NCBI GenBank assembly: GCA_028023455.1
Contig: JAQFVV010012510.1
Coordinates: forward strand, 372,001-436,000
DNA from: Epiperipatus broadwayi
Taxonomy: Eukaryota > Onychophora > Udeonychophora > Euonychophora > Peripatidae
DNA: 64,000 bases
Direction: 5' to 3'
Shown: piece after piece, positions 22,600 through 33,858 of the stretch
How the letters are laid out: each line of letters starts with the position of its first letter
How positions within the stretch are numbered: position 1 is the first letter of the stretch
Position numbers and translations under genes: made by a program
The notes under the pieces: generated by a model
Seen by the model: the letters and a program-made list of their open reading frames with translations, nothing else
Told to the model about the DNA's origin: nothing
The model's database searches: none

Positions 22600-23210
22600 G
22601 GATCTTATAAATAATATTTTAATTTGCAAAGCGCCGATAATTGAAAATTGAAATAAATCAAGATACTGCAAATCTCTAGCACTCGTTACAATACTTAACT
22701 GACAGCCAATCTTATGGCATGGATAGCTGTTGAAATGCCATTCCAAACCTAAACACACAACAAAGATTTTACAATAAAAGGGTGGCCACCCTTTTCTTAA
22801 CTCTTCTTTCTATATATCTAAGCTAGTTGTAAGTATTTAGGTTTGAAAGCTTGAAGCTTTAAATATCTTCACAATTAACCCAATATCTTCACAATTAACC
22901 CACTGTGTCTAAATCATAAATGTACAATGTGAAATCCTATGATTTACTACGAAGCAGTTTTTAGAATACATAACAAGCAGTAAAGTATGTAAATAATATT
23001 ATAATTTGCAAAGCATCAGAAAGAAAAGTTGAGAAAAGGGTGGCCACCCTTTTCTCGTAAAATCTTTGTTGTGTGTTTAGGTTTGGAATGTCATTTCGAC
23101 AGCTATCCGTGCCATCTGATTGGCTGTCAGTTAAGTATTGTAACAAGCGCTAGAGATTTGCAGTATCTCGATTTATTTCAATTTTGGATCTTGCAGTACA
23201 TTTATGATGA
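22600..23210. repeat. Large foldback element
   Basis: The left arm (about 22640-22800) reads, inverted, as the right arm (23034-23200). Matching words include AAAAGGGTGGCCACCCTTTT at both inner ends, AAATCTTTGTTGTGTGTTTAG, GATTGGCTGTCAGTTAAG and TAGAGATTTGCAGTATCT. The spacer has a short direct repeat (ATCTTCACAATTAACCCA twice at about 22865-22900). A segment like the left outer part (AATATTATAATTTGCAAAGC) reappears at about 22993, so the structure was built in more than one step. No ORF; MITE-like. Confidence 0.8.
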
Positions 23211-23214
23211 TATT

Positions 23215-24115
23215 CAAAGGTCACTGTCATACTTATCTATGAAACTAGGTAACTCTAAAAAAATCAGTAATATAGAGATGTCCTTAATTTTAATTACTTA
23301 AATTTTTGTGTTACCCTTGTTTTGTACCTGTTTTTATTTCAAATACCACAAACTTTTTGGGATTTTATAATCCATTTATGAAGATATCTATAAATTGTTC
23401 AAAGATCACTGTCATACTTATCTATCAAACTAGGTAACTCTAAATAAATCAATTGTATTGATATATCCATAATTCTAATCATTTAAATTGTTGTGTCATT
23501 CTTGTTTTGAATTTGTTTTGATTACAAATATTAGAATTTGTCACATACGATAATAATGCTTTTTCTCATATCAAATATGGATACAGTATAATAAACTTTC
23601 ATGAATAACTAGATGCTTATAAACAATCTCAAAAAATCTTTTTAATTAATCAAGTCAAATTTTTTGACTAAACCAATTATGAAAACATATAATTCCCACC
23701 ATTTTTGTTTGCTTTTTCCTGCAAATAAAAAACACATTTCTAGTACTGATTTACTTTATTAAAGTCGTAAATTTATTGAGGCATTATTCTCAATGACTAA
23801 CAGCAACATATTCAATAAACGTCATAAAAGCACTTTCCTATAATAGATAATTGTGGTATTTATTAACAATTCTCCATCTTTACTTTTCACTATTTTTATT
23901 AAATCTCAGATGATAAATCTTTATGAGTGTATACATTTCTAAAAATATTTCAAAATATTCTAAAACTTTCATTATGATAGATCTTTAATATAAATACATC
24001 TTTAATTACACGCTGAATTTTTGTGTCATTTTTCAAAAGTTGATCTAAATATTTTTATTATTTAATGGTATTTTGTTATCATTTTCCAGCCTTATGTATT
24101 ATTTTTCCAAGTATT
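23215..24115. other. AT-rich non-coding with an imperfect 190-bp tandem repeat
   Basis: The words AAGGTCACTGTCATACTTATCTAT (about 23218) and AAGATCACTGTCATACTTATCTAT (about 23402), each followed by GAAACTAGGTAACTC/CAAACTAGGTAACTC, mark two tandem units of about 184 bp. Nothing else recognised. Confidence 0.6.
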
Positions 24116-24121
24116 CAAAAA

Positions 24122-25254
24122 GCAAATATGGGTAGTTTACTCTTAGCGTGTTGAAACCATGAGAGGGTGTACTTTTTTATATAAACAAACACAAATATAA
24201 CTTTACTGCCTTTTTTTTTAATTTTCAACCCTAACATTATTTTCTAAAATGGAATAATTACATTTCTAAATTACATTAGACATTTTAGTGCCTTGCAACA
24301 TTTTGCAAACTATTTTTAAACAATTTACGAAATGACATTATTTTGTAAAAACATTATTTTCGAAAATACAAGATTTACACTATTTTAAATTACATTCCAC
24401 AAGTCAGTGTGTAACACTGGAATGTGCATGGGGGGGTGAAAATTTTGCATGTCCAAAGGATCAGCCAAAAGATGTAGTACTCAATTTATGAAACATTATT
24501 TTCTAAAATACAATAATTGCATTTTTAAATTACATATCAGCATGTTACACTGAAATGTGCAGGGGGGAAGGACCAATGGTTTTGTTGATTCAAAGGATCA
24601 GCCAAAAGATGCAGTACTCTGAATCAAACCAAGATTATGATTTGCAAAACATACAACCTCAGAAATTTTATTTGTCTCATATCGGTTCCTAATCTGACCA
24701 AAAGATTAAGCAGTACTCTGATCAAACCAAGCTTATGATTTCCAAAACAATGTGCAACCTCAGCCATTTTCATTTGACTCATAGGTGTTCTTGCACAAAT
24801 GTGTCTTTTCATGTGACTTGTGTAAAATGGTGCTTGGCCCAACCCTTTTGCAATTGTATTCACATTCCATGATGTATAAGAAAGTGTGGGGATGGGCTTA
24901 CAATTATTAATATGTACTAGTATATCAGTTAGGGGGTAAGATCACTATTATGAAGGTATATTACAACAGTTCTGGCCAGTTGAATTTCAAACATCCTCAT
25001 GATATACATTAGCAATCTATTAAGTGTGCACATTTGCATAGTGTTGCAAAGCACATCAGTGGGCCATAATATTGGTGTGCAATGCCATCTAAGCCTGCAA
25101 CAGCTAATATAAACAGAACTGTTCTATAGGCCATAACTTTCTATGCAAAAGCATAGAAATATTGAGCCGTGTCAATGGCATATTTCTGTGCCTTTGCATA
25201 GAAAGTACGCCCTCTTGCAGTTTCAACATGCTAAGAGAAGACTACCCAAATATG
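24122..25254. repeat. Non-autonomous DNA-transposon-like element with about 50-bp TIRs
   Basis: The left terminus ATATGGGTAGTTTACTC, TTAGCGTGTTGAAACC, GAGGGTGTAC pairs with the right terminus GTACGCCCTC, GTTTCAACATGCTAAGAG, GACTACCCAAATAT. Inside are two tandem units (about 24345-24483 and 24484-24618; shared words TTACACTGGAATGTGCA/TTACACTGAAATGTGCA and AAAGGATCAGCCAAAAGATG) and two units of a second repeat (24627 and 24724; AAACCAAGATTATGATTTGC/AAACCAAGCTTATGATTTCC). A hairpin CTATGCAAAAGCATAG lies near the right end. No transposase ORF. Confidence 0.7.
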
Positions 25255-25259
25255 TAATG

Positions 25260-25960
25260 ATTATGAAAGAAAGAATGATTATAACTCTTTTGTAATGTTA
25301 ATTCACATATTCTCATCTTTCTTTAGGCATATATTTCTTATGATACTCCATATTCACTATTATTCCACTGGCACAGAATGTACGCACTCTTCAATTAATT
25401 TTTTAATAATACAAACATTTCAGAGATCCAATCCAATATTACTTTTTGATAAATCCCAAACTAAACCTATTTATATTCAAAATATAAAAAATTCTATGCT
25501 TCAGTACCATGACCTATTTAAAAATTTCAAATTGAATGCTTTAATACTTAATAGCTTAGAATAGTAAGTTTTTAAAAAGTATTTTGGAATACAGCCTACT
25601 TTTGATCTCGTAATAATTACCCTTAGAATGTACTAATCTATTATCTATCCAATACTTCATAGATAAATGTTTGCATGTTATGAGCTTTCTTGTATTCTTA
25701 TGCTTACTTAAAATGCAACTATTAGAAATGTGGATGCATCCAAATTCTTTTATGATAATTTTTTTAGCAAGTATAATAATAAAGACTTCTTGAAATCATA
25801 ATCATTTCCAGTAACTATAGGTTATAGTCAACATTCTCTTATAGTATGTGCATTAAAATTTTCAAAAATATTTTAATCATTCATTATTATTATTAAAAGC
25901 CACTGTTAGACAAGAAATAAAAAGTTTTAATTTCTCTAAATTAACATTTTAATAACGTGA
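25260..25960. other. AT-rich non-coding, nothing recognised
   Basis: An 89-codon ORF at 25295 has no recognisable features. Confidence 0.5.
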
Positions 25961-26155
25961 AAGCTAAAACCTTCAAAAGATGCACTTTAAACATGCTTGT
26001 GTGACAGCCAATTAGATGCAATAATGACTGCACATGAAAAAGACTTGTGTTTTAGAATTGAGAGTTCCACATGTGATCATTATTACATCTGATTGGCTGT
26101 CACATAAGGATGTTTAAAGCGCATCTTTCGAAGGTTTTAGCTTTCATGTTATTAT
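25960..26155. repeat. MITE-like foldback, about 190 bp
   Basis: Nearly palindromic: AATAACGTGAAAGCTAAAACC and its complement GGTTTTAGCTTTCATGTTATT form the ends, with TTTAAACATGCTTGTGTGACAG and ATTGGCTGTCACATAAGGAT continuing the pairing inwards. Only the middle (about 26030-26080) is unpaired. Confidence 0.8.
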
Positions 26156-26464
26156 AATATTATCTGTTTGCACTTAATAAATTTTATATATTTAAATTAA
26201 CATTGTGTTGTTAATACTTATACTAATATGAAAGTAATTTAGAAACAACAATCCATTACTGTATCCCAATAGTCCAAGGATCAAAGATACCAAATTAAAT
26301 TTAACAATAAATGCAAAATGTTTTAGGCTCATTTCATTTAATGAAGCTGCTCTGTTGCTCAATCTATCTCTACCAGTTGCATTTTATTAACAGCAATTAC
26401 ATCAGTCTTAACAACAAAAGCTATCTTTCATTCAGATCTTGAAAAGCCTACATCAAGTAAAGTT

Positions 26465-26640
26465 AAAACAGTAGAAAACTCTCCATGTAGTAGTAGTACT
26501 ACCAGTGCAAATCCTAGCAGTCAAGAAATGCAAATTATGGAGAGTTTGCAACTGTTTTACCAGCTTGTATAAGCATAGAAAGTGGTAATCATATGATGGT
26601 CAAGTGAAATTTTTACTTTTTATATAATTATATTTAACAA
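26465..26640. repeat. Family A truncated copy
   Basis: AAAACAGTAGAAAACTCTCCAT at the left and TATGGAGAGTTTGCAACTGTTTT at the right reproduce the family A termini around only about 50 bp of interior. Beyond the right end TATAAGCATAGAAAGTGGT and ATCATATGATGGTCA match sequence flanking other family A copies. The conserved family unit therefore extends past the TIR-like ends. Confidence 0.55.
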
Positions 26641-26933
26641 AAAACAGGCAAAACTCACTATACATATTGCCACACACAGCAAGCTAGAGTAATCAGTGGA
26701 TGCCAGAAGGCTTGTGCATAAAATTCCCATCTAGTGCCTATTCATCCAATATCCCCAGACTAGTTTCCAGCTTGTGGCTCCTCACTGATGAAGGTCACAA
26801 GCCGGAAACTAGTCTGGGGATATTGGATGAGTAGGCACTAGATGGGAATTTTATGCACAAGCCTTCTGGCATCCATTAATATTCTCTAGCTTTTGTGTGT
26901 GTCAATATGTATAGTGAGTTTTGCCTGTTTTAA
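26641..26933. repeat. Family A near-perfect palindrome, copy A3
   Basis: The two arms (26641-26768 and about 26795-26933) are close inverted copies from the AAAACAGGCAAAACTCACTAT terminus to the centre. The arms share TGCCAGAAGGCTTGTGCATA and CATCCAATATCCCCAGACTA and their complements. The unpaired centre (about 26775-26793) is the hammerhead core region. Transcripts would fold into a hairpin of well over 100 bp. The flanks are the truncated copy at 26465 and a shared CATAAGAAGTGGTGGTCATG word. Confidence 0.85.
26780..26828 (+). ncRNA. Hammerhead ribozyme-like motif at palindrome centre, family A
   Basis: Proximal stem I CCUCA (26780-26784) pairs with UGGGG (26815-26819). Core CUGAUGA is at 26785-26791. 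Stem II GGU-CACAA-GCC is flanked by A-G. GAAA is at 26805-26808, the mini stem III is AC/GU and the triplet GUC is at 26812-26814. The distal stem I strand present in copy A2 is replaced here by the inverted arm. The ribozyme fold therefore competes with the long palindrome hairpin. Confidence 0.5.
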
Positions 26934-27239
26934 AACAGTTATACACCAACATAAGAAGTGGTGGTCATGTGATGTTTATTGGCTATATTTAACAAACTAT
27001 TAAAAAAATTTATTACTTCCTATATTTTAATTGTTATCATCTACTGACTGACATTACAATTACTTATATAACTTAAATTTGTAGTTTATCAAATACAGTG
27101 ACATAATAAGAACACACTTTAGACCATATTTGAGATTTTTTCATACTTTTAGGATGGCAGAGCAGTTCTAAATGAAATTAAGAAAGCATAATTACATTTT
27201 TCAATGAACTCCTATCTCAAATACAGCTCTCAAAATCAA

Positions 27240-27405
27240 ATTGTTCTTACTCACTCTCTCCCTCCCATCTTTTTCTCTCCCTCCTCATTCCTCTCCCTCC
27301 CTTTCTCTCTCCTTTCTCTCTTCCCTCTCTCTCTCTCTATTTCTCTTTCCCATTCCTTTTGTCACCCCATGCCTTCTCCCTCTCTCTCCCTCTCATGCAA
27401 AATCA
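27240..27405. repeat. Pyrimidine (CT)-rich tract
   Basis: Dense C/T sequence with CTCTCTCTCT runs. The two overlapping short ORFs that cross it are low-complexity artefacts. Confidence 0.85.
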
Positions 27406-27414
27406 CAATTAAGA

Positions 27415-27975
27415 ATGCCAAAATTGTCAAACTTTTTTTGTTATGCTGATGACTAAAATTTTTAGACACATTAATTCCTTTTATGGTTGCTCTTTATAAT
27501 GTATTAACAACAAAATTGTAATTAACAAAGGCAAATGTTCTGTTGTCTTCTACTCAAAAAAGTATGAAATTTTACTGTTCTATTCGTTATTTTAAATTAC
27601 TTCTAAAAATAGAAAGATCTTGGAATTACTTTTTCCAGTAATGTCTCCTTCCACATTCATGTTAATACCTTATTTTAATAGGGCATTTAGAATAATGGGA
27701 ATCATAAATAAATATGGTAAAATATTTCATCAGCCAATGAAATATAAACTTTTTTTCTTGTTAATCCTCTTAATCTTAGAGTTTGGTTCAGTTATCTAGA
27801 ACCCTCACATTAAAAGAGATATTCAAAAAATCGAATCTGTGTTAGCCAAATCCTTTAAATATAATTATTATCCTGACAGTTTTAACATCTCATTGATGGA
27901 AAGAAGAAAAATCAGAGATATTTCATATTTACACAAGATCATCATCTTGCATGGTCTGTTACAGTTAATAGGATG
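27415..27975 (+). pseudogene. Jockey/CR1-like LINE RT C-terminal relic
   Basis: The YADD-type catalytic box of a reverse transcriptase (FFCYADD) is readable at about 27436-27456. Frame-shifted blocks follow in the usual order: a DLGITFSSNVSF-like word (about 27610-27645), a long stretch with ILEFGSVI then NPHIKRDIQKIESV (about 27775-27840), and the MERRKIRDISYLHKI end (about 27896-27945). This order is typical of Jockey/CR1-superfamily LINEs. Many stops and shifts; dead. Confidence 0.7.
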
Positions 27976-28560
27976 TCTAATTGGGAATGAAAATTTTCAG
28001 GATCGATTCTGACTCTCTCAGATCTGGCACTCAAACTTTCTGAACTCATGAACATTAAAGATATATGTCCTTTACCATGCATAGTTTGGTATAATTGATA
28101 GAGGGTATGATTTGGGATCAAGAAGTTCCAGAATGAATTCTGGCACTCAAACTTTTTCTGAACTCATGAACATTAAAGATAGGTGTCCTTTATCCTGCAT
28201 ATTTTGGTATAATTGGTAAAGTGTCTAATTTGGGATGAAGAAGTTCCAGAATGAATTCTGGCACTCACAGATTTGGCACTCAAACTTTTTCTGAACTCAT
28301 GAACATTAAAGATATATGTCCTTTACCCTGCATAGTTTGGTATAATTGGTAGAGTGTCTAATTTGGGATGAAGAAGTTCCAGAATGAATTCTGGCACTCA
28401 CAGATCTGGCACTCAAACTTTTTCTGAACTCATGAACATTAAAGATAGATGTCCTTTACCCTGAATAGTTTGGTATAATTGGTAGAGTGTCTAATTTGGG
28501 GTCAAGAAGTTCCAGAATGGATTCTGGCACTCACAGGTCTGCACTCAAACTTTTTATGAA
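27930..28560 (+). repeat. Tandem array of tRNA-like units, about 133 bp
   Basis: AACATTAAAGATA recurs at about 28051, 28169, 28302 and 28435 (spacings 118, 133 and 133 bp), about 4.5 units. Each unit contains a box A-like TTTGGTATAATTGGTAGAGTG, TTTGGGATGAAGAAGTTCC and GAATTCTGGCACTC, resembling a decayed tRNA (Pro-like order), plus a fixed 3' part. A diverged dispersed copy lies at 20815. It is a SINE that became a minisatellite. Confidence 0.75.
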
Positions 28561-28854
28561 TTCTCGTGCAATAATATCATATGCCTTTTCTTTATTACCA
28601 AATTTACAATTACCTTAGATTTATTTTCAAACATATCCAATTTTTCTCAATATTATACTAGATTAAATAGAAATCTCATCTAATTCTTTGCATTTAGATG
28701 CTCTTAGACCCCCCCCCATATTTTATATAATCAATCATACAATAAAGATTTTATGAATAACACTATTCTTCATCTTCATTTCAATTAATTCCATTTCACA
28801 AAGCCCTAAAACTAAAATGTAATCTGTTATCTCATTGCCCAAATCATATGCCAT

Positions 28855-29330
<476 letters not shown>

Positions 29331-29339
29331 TGTTTTAAA

Positions 29340-31680
29340 CTTAAAATATTCTGAAGTAGAAATAATATAATATTAATCTTTTGGGTAATGAACTTGCTGA
29401 AGTAGAATTTATGTGTAATTAAGGTTAAAGTGATTTAATCACAGCTAACTCTATTGCATTTGATGGCTTTGGGTTCATTTAGTGACAAATATGATAATTA
29501 AAATATATTTTAATTAATTTAATTCTAACTAAAATAACTAGATATCAGTAGCTTTCAGTGAAAAATAATTCCCAAAAAAATAAAATATTCCAGCTTTACA
29601 CGAAAATAATTTGTATGTCTGTGCAACTTCAGCTTTTGATGTGAAATTTTACTTATAATCTCTTTATTTTTATTTTATAAAATTAAATTAAATATTTGTT
29701 TCTTAGTAAATATATGATGTTTATATGTGTTTTAGCAAAAAATTAATGAACTAAAAAATTACTAGTGAGAAACAGGAAATATCTTCTGTTAAATAAAAAA
29801 AACCCACTTTCAAAAACACCATTATTATTTTTTGTCATTTTTTTTCCATAATTATAAGTGGAATTTTAATAGTTTTAAAAACAATTTTGTTACATTAATA
29901 TATTCTTTATAAAAATACAAATTTAGTGAAAAATAATATAATAAATTTTGTTAAAATACATTTTTAGGCTGAAAGCTAAGAATGAAATCTTTTGTTTTGA
30001 TTATTTATTTCTGTTTACTACTACTTTTCTTTATTTTCATAGCTGACATATTATTTTTAAAATTACTTTTCATTTTTGAACTTACATTTTTATCAATTGT
30101 TTTTCAAAAATATAAAAATTTAATAGAGAATCCTTTTTTAATTAAAAATTAAAAGAACATAAAGAATAGTTCCCATATTAGCCACACATGCTGTTCAAAA
30201 ATGCACAATGAATAGGCTAAACATATGGCAAGAATAAAGATTTCATGGTTTATTACTAATGAATCAGAGAGAAAAAAATGATAAACATAAATACTGAACA
30301 AGATTTTTAAAATGACATAAAATTACCAATGAAATAAAATATGAATCAGATAAGCCTATGTAAGAGCCTAAAATGAACTACTGAAATAATAAAAAAATTA
30401 TAGTATTACAAAAACAATGTTTGATTTTACTTAATTTAAATCAACTATAATAATTTCAGTACACTAGCACTAAATTGATAATTAATTAATTTGTCACCTT
30501 TTCTTCATTATGTGTACTTTAAACATTGACAATGATTAATATTATGTAGTACACTGGGATAAATATTCCAATTACTGGTTTATTTAGTAAAAAAAAATCC
30601 TCTCAATATAAAGCATACAACAAAACATTTTAGAGAAAAGAAGGGATGGTAAAGAGAGAAAAAAATTTGTTCTTTTCTCTAAAAAATTTGTTTTGTGCTT
30701 TGGATTGAGAGTATTTCATTTATTTAAAAAATTTTATATGTATATATAAAATGGGACCCAAAAAAACCTAGAATTTTGTAATAAAAATTGTACATTTATT
30801 TTTAGGTGTTACAAATTGAATCACATTATAAATTGTAGCCTATTTAATACAATGCACCAGTCTAAAACTGTTTGTCACTTTTCGAACTAGTCTGAAAATA
30901 CTTGCAAAGTGATGCATTTTAATGCTTCTGTCATCCCCCCCCCCCTCAGTTCTAAGTTCACATAAAAAAAATACCAAATTTTTTTATCCGAAAGATTTTT
31001 AAAAAAATTACATAAAGTGAGATCAAGAAAATATCATTGATAGGTAAGATAAATAAATACTGAATTTGATATTAAAAAGTGTTTCATCACTCAAGGCTTT
31101 GAGAGATGACATTGCTGGGGTGGAATTTGAATTCTTTTCTTTGCACAAAATGGGATGCTTTACCACATCATATACATGTTTCCCAACTTGCAGATAAAAT
31201 TCCTGACCATTATAAACTCAATCTGAGAAAAAAATGTTGTTTGTGTCAAAAAAATCAGTGTTAATTGTTTGAACATTTCAATCTTTGTAAAAAAAATTAA
31301 CTAATACAGGAAATGCATTTTACATAAAAATTTGTTGCATGGCACCACAATTTCACATAGGATGTCATATGGCAGATTGATGCACAAGGGTCCCTGCAAG
31401 AAGTATGTTATAATAACTTTATTTTCACTTAACATAATATTTTAATAAACTTTATATAATTAACAAGTGATTTCATGCAATATGTCTGTACATATTTAAA
31501 AAGGTTAAGGAAAGATTTAATAAGGTTTTAAATCCAGTTGTAGATAAATGTAATTATGCACACTGTCCAAAATAATTTTTGTATTTGAAGATGTACTTTA
31601 ATGCATTTGTGCAATAATGTTAGAGATTTTTATATCCTTGAATTTTTTTGTCCTTTTCATAATTAGTAATTTTTTAAATT
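29340..31680. other. AT-rich non-coding, nothing recognised
   Basis: Homopolymer-rich, with a short C-run (about 30930). No coding, RNA or repeat structure could be supported. Confidence 0.5.
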
Positions 31681-31689
31681 ATTAAACAA

Positions 31690-31990
31690 TTAGATAGTTA
31701 GCTATGCTGCATTTATAAATTGGACTATTCCATCATTTAATATTAAGTATTAAATATCTTTAGAAAAATTAAACTTTATTTAAATCTTCCAATTACATTC
31801 AGCTGTTATTAATATCACACAGGTTAGTATATGCCCAACATTTTGAAAGGTATTAGTCTTTTCTCCAGGTGCTGCTAGCCTGACCACTGGCAGTACTAGC
31901 ATGGGAATCAAACCTGGACCATTAGATTCTTGAATATTGAATTTTAAGGTAATGGTGTACACAGCAGCCATTTTTCAGGCAACAGTTGGT
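31690..31990 (-). repeat. PLE/SINE-like 3' region, family C copy C2
   Basis: Minus strand: a box B-like GGTTTGATTCC (about 31903-31913), the CCAGTGGTCAGGCTAGCAGCACC block, a hammerhead-like motif, then a TTTAAATAAAGTTTAATTTTTC tail and AGATATTTAATACTTAATATT. It lies directly downstream of the PLE GIY-YIG relic at 32000-32500 on the same strand. It mirrors copy C3 at 34490, which follows the opposite-strand PLE arm. Confidence 0.6.
31836..31890 (-). ncRNA. Hammerhead-like motif, family C (decayed)
   Basis: Minus strand CACCTGGAGA (CUGANGA with A6 to G), a stem II of AAAG/CUUU, then CAAAATGTT where GAAAC is expected (G12 lost). Order and spacing match copies C1 and C3. Confidence 0.3.
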
Positions 31991-31999
31991 AAAATTTTC

Positions 32000-32740
32000 A
32001 TATAATTATCTATGAGGTTCCTCCTAGTTTCTCCACTTTTTCCTAAGAGTAAAGTTGATTAGTAGTTTTGATTCATTATGTATACTCACATTAGATTGAC
32101 TTTTGAGCTTATTTGCCATTGTCATGTGAGCAGCTTCTTTGAATATTCTTCTTTATAACTTTTCCTCTCTATCCAATATTTTTGTATTTTTCCAATTGAA
32201 CATATGTTCATTGGTACTTCTATGGTTTGCTACTTTAGACACATCTGTTTCATGCTCTTGCAATCACTTTTCACTGAGATGACTAGTCTCACCAATATCT
32301 ACTGCATTCACATGGTATTTTATAGATGCAGTTTTTGTTTTTCAGCATTTCAAGTGTAGGCTTTGTAGATGTTAGAATTCTTTGTAATGTGATATGGCTG
32401 TGGAAATCTATCCTGATATTATACTGATTGCAGATTTTTCCTAATTTGTCTGCTATTTTTGGTATGTATGGAATGCACTGCAGTTCCAATAATTATTTTT
32501 TTTGTTGATGGTTATTTTTGTTGTCTATTTAAGATTATTTTAGTAATAGCTGATAGATAACCATTTTTCATAAGAGTTTGTTCTATATAATTCTTTTTTC
32601 AAATCACTGGTTTCTGACCAAATTTCTTTTGCTCTGTTCATGTTTTGTGTTTCTGGAATGAATGGATGTAGATGCTAAGTATTTTCCTGGGTGCATGGGT
32701 TTTCCATAAACTGTAGTTTTGATTTTGCCATGAGAAGTCT
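32000..32740 (-). pseudogene. PLE C-terminal relic (linker and GIY-YIG)
   Basis: Minus strand: a VYGKPMHPGKYL-like RT/thumb word (about 32720-32660, frame broken), then YIPKIADKLGKICNQYNIRI and a CIYKIPCECSRY cysteine motif (32489-32289), then after a one-base shift IGETSHLSEK and NEHMFNWKNTKILDRE (about 32290-32170), which is the GIY-YIG endonuclease of Penelope-like elements. Stops and shifts show decay. It is the 3' half of the element whose RT lies at 33484-33858, the two halves being split by the insertion at 32741-33450. Confidence 0.75.
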
Positions 32741-33450
32741 TTCATTCCAATATCAGCCTTTCAAGCTAATTGAGTACGTGCCGTTTGAGTGTTATATAAA
32801 TGAATACTCTCTTCTTCAATCCAAGATATAGTATTTATGCAAAAATAAAAAGAATCCCAAAAGAATCCCTCCTATTCCTACAACTCAAATTCTTTTATAT
32901 GAGCAAATCTGAAGAACTGTTAAAGAGAGCATGAGTAGATTCTCACTTTAAATTACTATTTACGATGTTTTTTGGCTGAATGATGTCGGTGTAATTACTT
33001 AGAATTACTTAGAAAGGTGCATGCTCAATTAGCTTGAAAGGCTGATATTGGAATGAAATATAATTGCAAGCACGGCACTAGATAAAATATTTGCTTATTT
33101 ACTCATAATTAAGTTTCAGTAAGAATGACATTTAGTAAATTCTAAGTAATTACACCAACGTCATTCAGCCAAAAAACATTGTAAATAGTAATTTAAAGTG
33201 AGAATCTACTCACGCTCTCTTTAACAGTTCTTCAGATTTGCTCATATAAAAAAATTTGAGTCGTAGGAATAGGAGGGATTCTTTTGGGATTCTTTTTATT
33301 CCTGCATAAATACTATATCTTGGATTGAAGAAGAGAGTATTCATTTATTTAACACTCAAAAGGCGCATGCTCAATTAGCTTGAAAGGCTGATATTGGAAT
33401 GAAATATAATTGCAAGCATGCCACTAGATAAAATATTTGCTTATTTACTT
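32741..33450. mobile_element. Foldback repeat family F3, copy F3a, with 11-bp TSD
   Basis: A 710-bp insert flanked by ATGAGAAGTCT on both sides (32730-32740 and 33451-33461). The arms 32741-33045 and 33115-33400 are inverted copies (CCAATATCAGCCTTTCAAGC; GGATTCTTTTGGGATTC; GATTTGCTCATATAA). The right end extends past the palindrome with TTGCAAGC..AAATATTTGCTTATTTACTT, itself repeated near the centre. No ORF. The unit plus an inverted truncated copy is how PLE derivatives often insert, but no PLE coding sequence is present, so the class is inferred. Confidence 0.8.
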
Positions 33451-33461
33451 ATGAGAAGTCT

Positions 33462-33858
33462 TGTCACAAGAACCTCTGATCTGTCAATTTTTGTTCTTAT
33501 TCTGTCTTTCTTTTATATTTAATTGAAGGGGATATGTTGTTGATGTTTCCAGAAAGTTGTGAAATAATGTTCCACCATGTGGCCATATGACAAATGTATC
33601 ATCAATATAGAAAAGTGGTGGATATAAAATAGTCTTTATGGCTGTGGTTTCAAGTTTTTCCATGTAAATATTGCTAATCAAAAATGATAATGGTGAGCCC
33701 ATAGCAATTCCTTAAAATTGTTGGAAGAATTCTGTGTTGTATTGAAAGTAGCTTGTTGTATCGCAGAATGTTAATAGTTCCATTATACTATCAATAGGGA
33801 GAGTTATTCTGGTTTGTAAACTATTATCACTATAGAGCAGAGGATAAAATTTTTGTTC
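33462..33858 (-). pseudogene. PLE reverse-transcriptase relic
   Basis: Minus strand: YFQYNTEFFQQF, a stop (TAA near 33712), then GIAMGSPLSFLISNIYMEKLE and FYIDDTFVIWPHG, the conserved RT box and catalytic YxDD-type motif of Penelope-like RTs, then PLQLNIKE. The longest open piece is 33702-33484. The element then runs through the TSD into 32740. Its 5' end is at about 33858, where a second PLE copy begins in the opposite direction. Confidence 0.8.

Noticed and set aside
22961-23301. ORFs on both strands around 22.9-23.3 kb
   Set aside because: They lie in the arms of a foldback element and mirror each other; no protein family recognised.
27204-27456. Two overlapping Ser/Leu-rich ORFs
   Set aside because: Low-complexity CT tract; the end of one frame merges into a LINE RT relic.
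32741-33450. Hammerhead ribozyme in family F3
   Set aside because: Words such as GGCTGATATTGGAATGAAAT and CTGAAGAACTG resemble core pieces, but CUGANGA and GAAA never occur in the right order with pairing stems.
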